Below are positions 18,475 through 21,097 of a stretch of DNA of 21,097 nucleotides, piece after piece. Position numbers and translations under genes: made by a program. Where the stretch lies: NCBI GenBank assembly GCA_015499985.1, contig JAAAUF010000200.1:4494-25590 (forward strand), read 5' to 3'. Source of the DNA: Haplosporangium gracile (taxonomy: Eukaryota > Mortierellomycota > Mortierellomycetes > Mortierellales > Mortierellaceae). The notes beneath the pieces were generated by a model that saw only the letters and a program-made list of their open reading frames with translations, made no database searches and had not been told where the DNA came from. Numbering within the stretch: the first letter of the stretch is position 1; the number at the start of each line of letters is the position of its first letter.

Positions 18475-19288
18475 ACTGCACTTTGGTAGTCTGCCATTTT
18501 TTTTCTTAACCAATTTATAAAATATAATAATAGAGGGAACATTTTTTTCTTTTTGTTACTCAACAAAAAACATCGAGTCCTATGCGTGTTGTTGTTGTGT
18601 GAGTATATGCGTGGACGATTTGATGGTTGTTCATTTCTTCCGGGGCTCGAACAAGTTTTTTGCGGAAAAGGAAGGAAAAAAAGATCAAGGGTATCGAAAA
18701 AGGCAATTTTTTTCCAAAAGAAAAAAAAGGGCGATCGGATCCAACAAGAGAGGCCCTTCTACACGTGCAACAAAGAGAAATGTATCATGGACCTTTTTTG
18801 TTTCTGGTTCATTCCACTCTTTAAAAGAGGGCTTGGGTGGATCGACAAAAAGAAAGAGACGTTGGAATGGGAGAAGGACGATGTGGCCTTTCGTCCTTCG
18901 CAGCCCCTGCACTAAATTCGATCGCATGTTTTGGTGGCGGTTTATTCTTATCCGCGGGTCAATGGTTTTTCTCCACACCCACAGGTCATTTTTTAGAAAA
19001 AGGAGGAGTACTGCATGTCAACAATTCATGTGATCCACGGAAATCGAGTATCATAGAGGTGGTGTGCACCCTCAAAAAAATGTTGTTGGTTGCTGTCGTT
19101 TATTGCCACTTCTTCGTCCAGAAAGTATCGAGCTGCCTACATCAGCATTCCTCCTCGTCAATTATTATCCTCGATTCCCATGATTAATCCTGCTCCTTGC
19201 TGGTAAATGTTGACAGCCCCATCCGTACAATCCTTGCCTGCGTGTATGCGACAAGAGTTGGAGGGTCCTGTCTTTCATTCAATCCAGT
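18475..19288. other. convergent intergenic region, no gene recognised
   Basis: About 810 bp between the ends of Mix17 and YKT6, which face each other. Homopolymer A and T runs are frequent. Three overlapping plus-strand frames between 18550 and 19190 are shadows of one another, rich in Lys/Arg/Phe from A/T runs, with no known motif. I see 3' UTR-like AT-rich sequence near 18518-18535 and nothing else. Confidence 0.45.
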
Positions 19289-20361
19289 TTAGCAGATGAC
19301 ACAGCAAGCGTTCTGCTTCTTGGCGGTCTTGTAGAACATCTTGGACTGGCTCGAGAGCACATCCGAGCGCTCAACAAGGCTCTCCATCTTCTCGCCACGC
19401 TCCAGGACAGACTCGATGGTCTTGTGGAGGATGATCTTGGTCTCGTCCAACTCACGCTGAACCTTCATGATAGTATCACCCTGCTTAGGATCCTGGTAAG
19501 TTACAATGTACTGCTGCAATTCCGGGTACGAGCATTGTTCGGGTGTCCAGAGCTGGTTGTTGGGGAAGCGGGTTGTGAACTCATCCAGGATCTTGTTGAG
19601 AAGCGAAAATGCCACGCGAGGGGGGTACTCCTTGTCCGTGATCACCACTGCTGCAACACCCTCTGCTCTAGCATATACATGGCCCACATAGTCTAAAAGT
19701 TGAATAAAGGGGATGAGGGAGAGAAAAGGAGGGAGAAGATGCGAGTGAGTGAGCGAGTTTTTGCTTGTTTTGCCTACTATCGAACAAAGACAACTCTTAT
19801 TTTTTCTTTCTCAGTCTCACAAGCTTTGACTTGTGCACTACAACCCTACAAACGGCACTTACTGGACTCTTCAATGCTTTGACGCTGACCAGGCTGCGTC
19901 TTCTCAGCAATGGTCTGGGACATGAACGTCATGAACTCTCCAATGCTAATAATAACAATGATAACATGAAGTGCCCAAGAGTCGACATGAGAGAAAAAAA
20001 GGTGCACACAGCAATGTTTAGTAACCTGCCACGTAGTCGGACAAGAAGAAAACTAAAGTCATATGCTGAATGTGTGCTGTCATCCTTTTGTTGTCTTCTG
20101 TGCTGAACTGTCTTGGCGTGACCACAAGTGAGGGAATGAGTGAGAGTGAGGGACAAAGGAGGGTGGCACTCGCGAGACAGATACATAGACAGACAGACTG
20201 GACAAGGAGACAAGGCAGACGTAAAAGGAGGATGGAAGGAGGTGGGGAGGATCCTACCTGGAGCGCTGGAAGAAGCCAAAGCTGGTCAAGTCCTTGACGT
20301 CGACGATGGCCTTGGCGGGCTTGATGTTGTTGCGGACGACGTAGATGGCGTAGATCTTCAT
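19289..20361 (-). CDS. YKT6: R-SNARE Ykt6 (longin v-SNARE)
   Basis: Lipid-anchored R-SNARE acting in ER-Golgi, Golgi, vacuolar and autophagosome fusion. Three exons give 196 aa, almost the human length: 20361-20258, 19945-19863 and 19692-19289. Joints are in phase 2 and phase 1. Introns are 312 and 170 nt, both GT-AG. The longin domain covers about 1-130 (MKIYAIYVVRN, VKDLTSFGFFQRS, IGEFMTFMSQTIAEKT, NYVGHVYARAEGV, LLNKILDEF). The SNARE motif is about 135-190 (VQRELDETKIILHKTIESVL), with the zero-layer Arg near 161 in LERGEK. The end CCVIC has Cys192 for palmitoylation and a Cys193 CAAX box for farnesylation. There is no transmembrane segment, as expected for Ykt6. The start is fixed by the family N terminus MKIY. 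Confidence 0.97.
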
Positions 20362-20688
20362 GGTTGTAGTTGGATTAGGTTGTTTGTAAGGAAGTGATGC
20401 TCTAGTAGGGGAAAGAAGAGGTAGGGAGAAGGAAGGAGAGTGAAGAAAAGGATGAGTTTGATGGAAGTCAAGAAAAGTGAAAAAAAAGTATAAGCACGAG
20501 GGGCACATGACTCTCTCTCAAAGAACAGGCCTATATGTTTACATGGGGTAAAAGGAGATGGGATGGAGAACGGAGGAGAGAAAGAGAGATGTGGTGCAGG
20601 CGGCAAAGACTCTGGGTTGCTTCTTTTTATTACAGTCGCAAGAGTGTCGATTTCTGTTGGCTGTGTGCTCATAATCCCAAAGTCAAAG
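20362..20688. promoter_or_regulatory. YKT6 upstream region and 3' UTR of the next gene
   Basis: 327 bp between YKT6 and the upstream minus-strand gene. On the YKT6 sense strand it is pyrimidine-rich from about 20480 to 20390 (CTTCTT/TCTCCC tracts), which suits a fungal leader. The part above about 20620 belongs to the neighbour's 3' UTR. Confidence 0.4.
20626..20631 (-). terminator. polyadenylation signal AATAAA of the right-edge gene
   Basis: AATAAA on the minus strand, about 57 nt past the TGA stop at 20691-20689. It supports the minus strand as the coding strand of the partial gene at the window end. Confidence 0.5.
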
Positions 20689-21097
20689 TCAGAGTTCATT
20701 GTCGTCGTCGTCGTCGTCACTGTCGTCCTGGTCACAGTTATCCAAGTCTCCGGCAGCCGCAGCCTCTTCGAGATCGTCCTCAACCTCGCTCAGCATCTCA
20801 ATCATTAGCCATGCATCTAGCCCCAGTCGGTCCGTCAACAACAGCTTCAAGGCCCTGACCTTCGATACCCACGACGTAAACGACCCGTGCGACGGTGTAG
20901 GAGTAGGCGATCGCGCGGGATTGTTGACACGATCGTACTCCTGCTTCAACCGCTGCTCCTCCCCTTCCTCCAAGCTTATCCAAGACAGAGAATCGCCTGT
21001 CCACCCAGCCAATGTCGTTGCCGTCGTCGCCACAGGAGTGCTACTTCTCTCGTCCGTCAATGCTGCCGTCTGCCGGAGGTAAGTTACGACTACCATC
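20689..21097 (-). CDS. C-terminal part of an unrecognised acidic protein, partial
   Basis: The frame is open from the right edge to TGA at 20691-20689, about 135 codons, and the gene continues outside the window. I do not recognise the family. It shows a Thr/Ala/Ser-rich first part, a charged segment EEGEEQRLKQEYDRV, a Pro/Ser-rich stretch, then a helical segment KVRALKLLLTDRLGLDAWLM followed by acidic EMLSEVEDDLEEAAAAGDLD. It ends in a poly-Asp tail (DDSDDDDDDNEL) encoded by a GTC/GAC repeat. The opposite strand is also open (20699-21082), but its product is a low-complexity Ser-rich peptide. The minus-strand polyA signal and helical content favour the minus strand. An intron boundary close to the right edge cannot be excluded. 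Confidence 0.55.
   Translation of the reverse strand, partial: MVVVTYLRQTAALTDERSSTPVATTATTLAGWTGDSLSWISLEEGEEQRLKQEYDRVNNPARSPTPTPSHGSFTSWVSKVRALKLLLTDRLGLDAWLMIEMLSEVEDDLEEAAAAGDLDNCDQDDSDDDDDDNEL

Noticed and set aside
18630..18665. GTTCGAGCCCC on the minus strand, similar to a tRNA T-loop (B box)
   Set aside because: The flanking bases do not form a T stem, and no A box, anticodon arm or acceptor stem can be folded around it.
18553..19190. Three overlapping plus-strand frames of 116-144 codons
   Set aside because: They are shadows of one another through poly-A/poly-T runs, with no start context, domain or splice signals linking them; the region lies between two gene 3' ends.

Overview
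This is nuclear DNA from a filamentous fungus. All but one of the genes whose start lies in the window (seven in total) carry spliceosomal introns, mostly 80-170 nt, with GT-AG (twice GC-AG) borders and several TACTAAC-like branch sites. No operons, Shine-Dalgarno sites, transposons, tRNAs, rRNAs or CRISPR arrays are visible. The gene set (a KICSTOR-type ITFG2 orthologue, an XLF orthologue with a Ku-binding-like tail, a secreted CPAF-like S41 protease) suggests an early-diverging lineage such as Mortierellomycota or Mucoromycota. That placement is inference, not proof. Layout: 1-1913 is non-coding and starts with a poly-C run. Then come a secreted S41/CPAF-like peptidase (1914-4133, +); EPL1, the NuA4 scaffold (4714-7083, -, six exons); a 905-bp divergent intergenic region; a very large ITFG2 orthologue (7989-14308, +, eight exons, about 1887 aa); mitochondrial BOLA3 (14947-15439, -); the end-joining factor XLF/NHEJ1 (15646-17570, -, six exons); a 253-bp divergent promoter; a Mix17/CHCHD2-10 twin CX9C protein (17824-18474, +); the R-SNARE YKT6 (19289-20361, -, three exons); and the 3' end of an unrecognised acidic protein gene running off the right edge (20689-21097, -). 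The genes do not form one pathway: they cover chromatin acetylation (EPL1), DNA repair (XLF), mitochondrial Fe-S and intermembrane-space biology (BOLA3, Mix17), nutrient signalling to TORC1 (ITFG2), membrane fusion (YKT6) and secretion (S41 protease). All exon models were built by hand from splice signals plus frame continuity and remembered family features, and no search or RNA evidence was available. Points most worth a second look are: the roughly 1-kb-residue disordered extension of ITFG2 encoded mostly in one 3.25-kb exon; XLF with an acidic insertion and a basic Leu-Phe C terminus resembling the human Ku-binding motif; two GC-AG introns among 22; and an intron in the protease gene that is open and a multiple of three, so retention would give an alternative longer protein.
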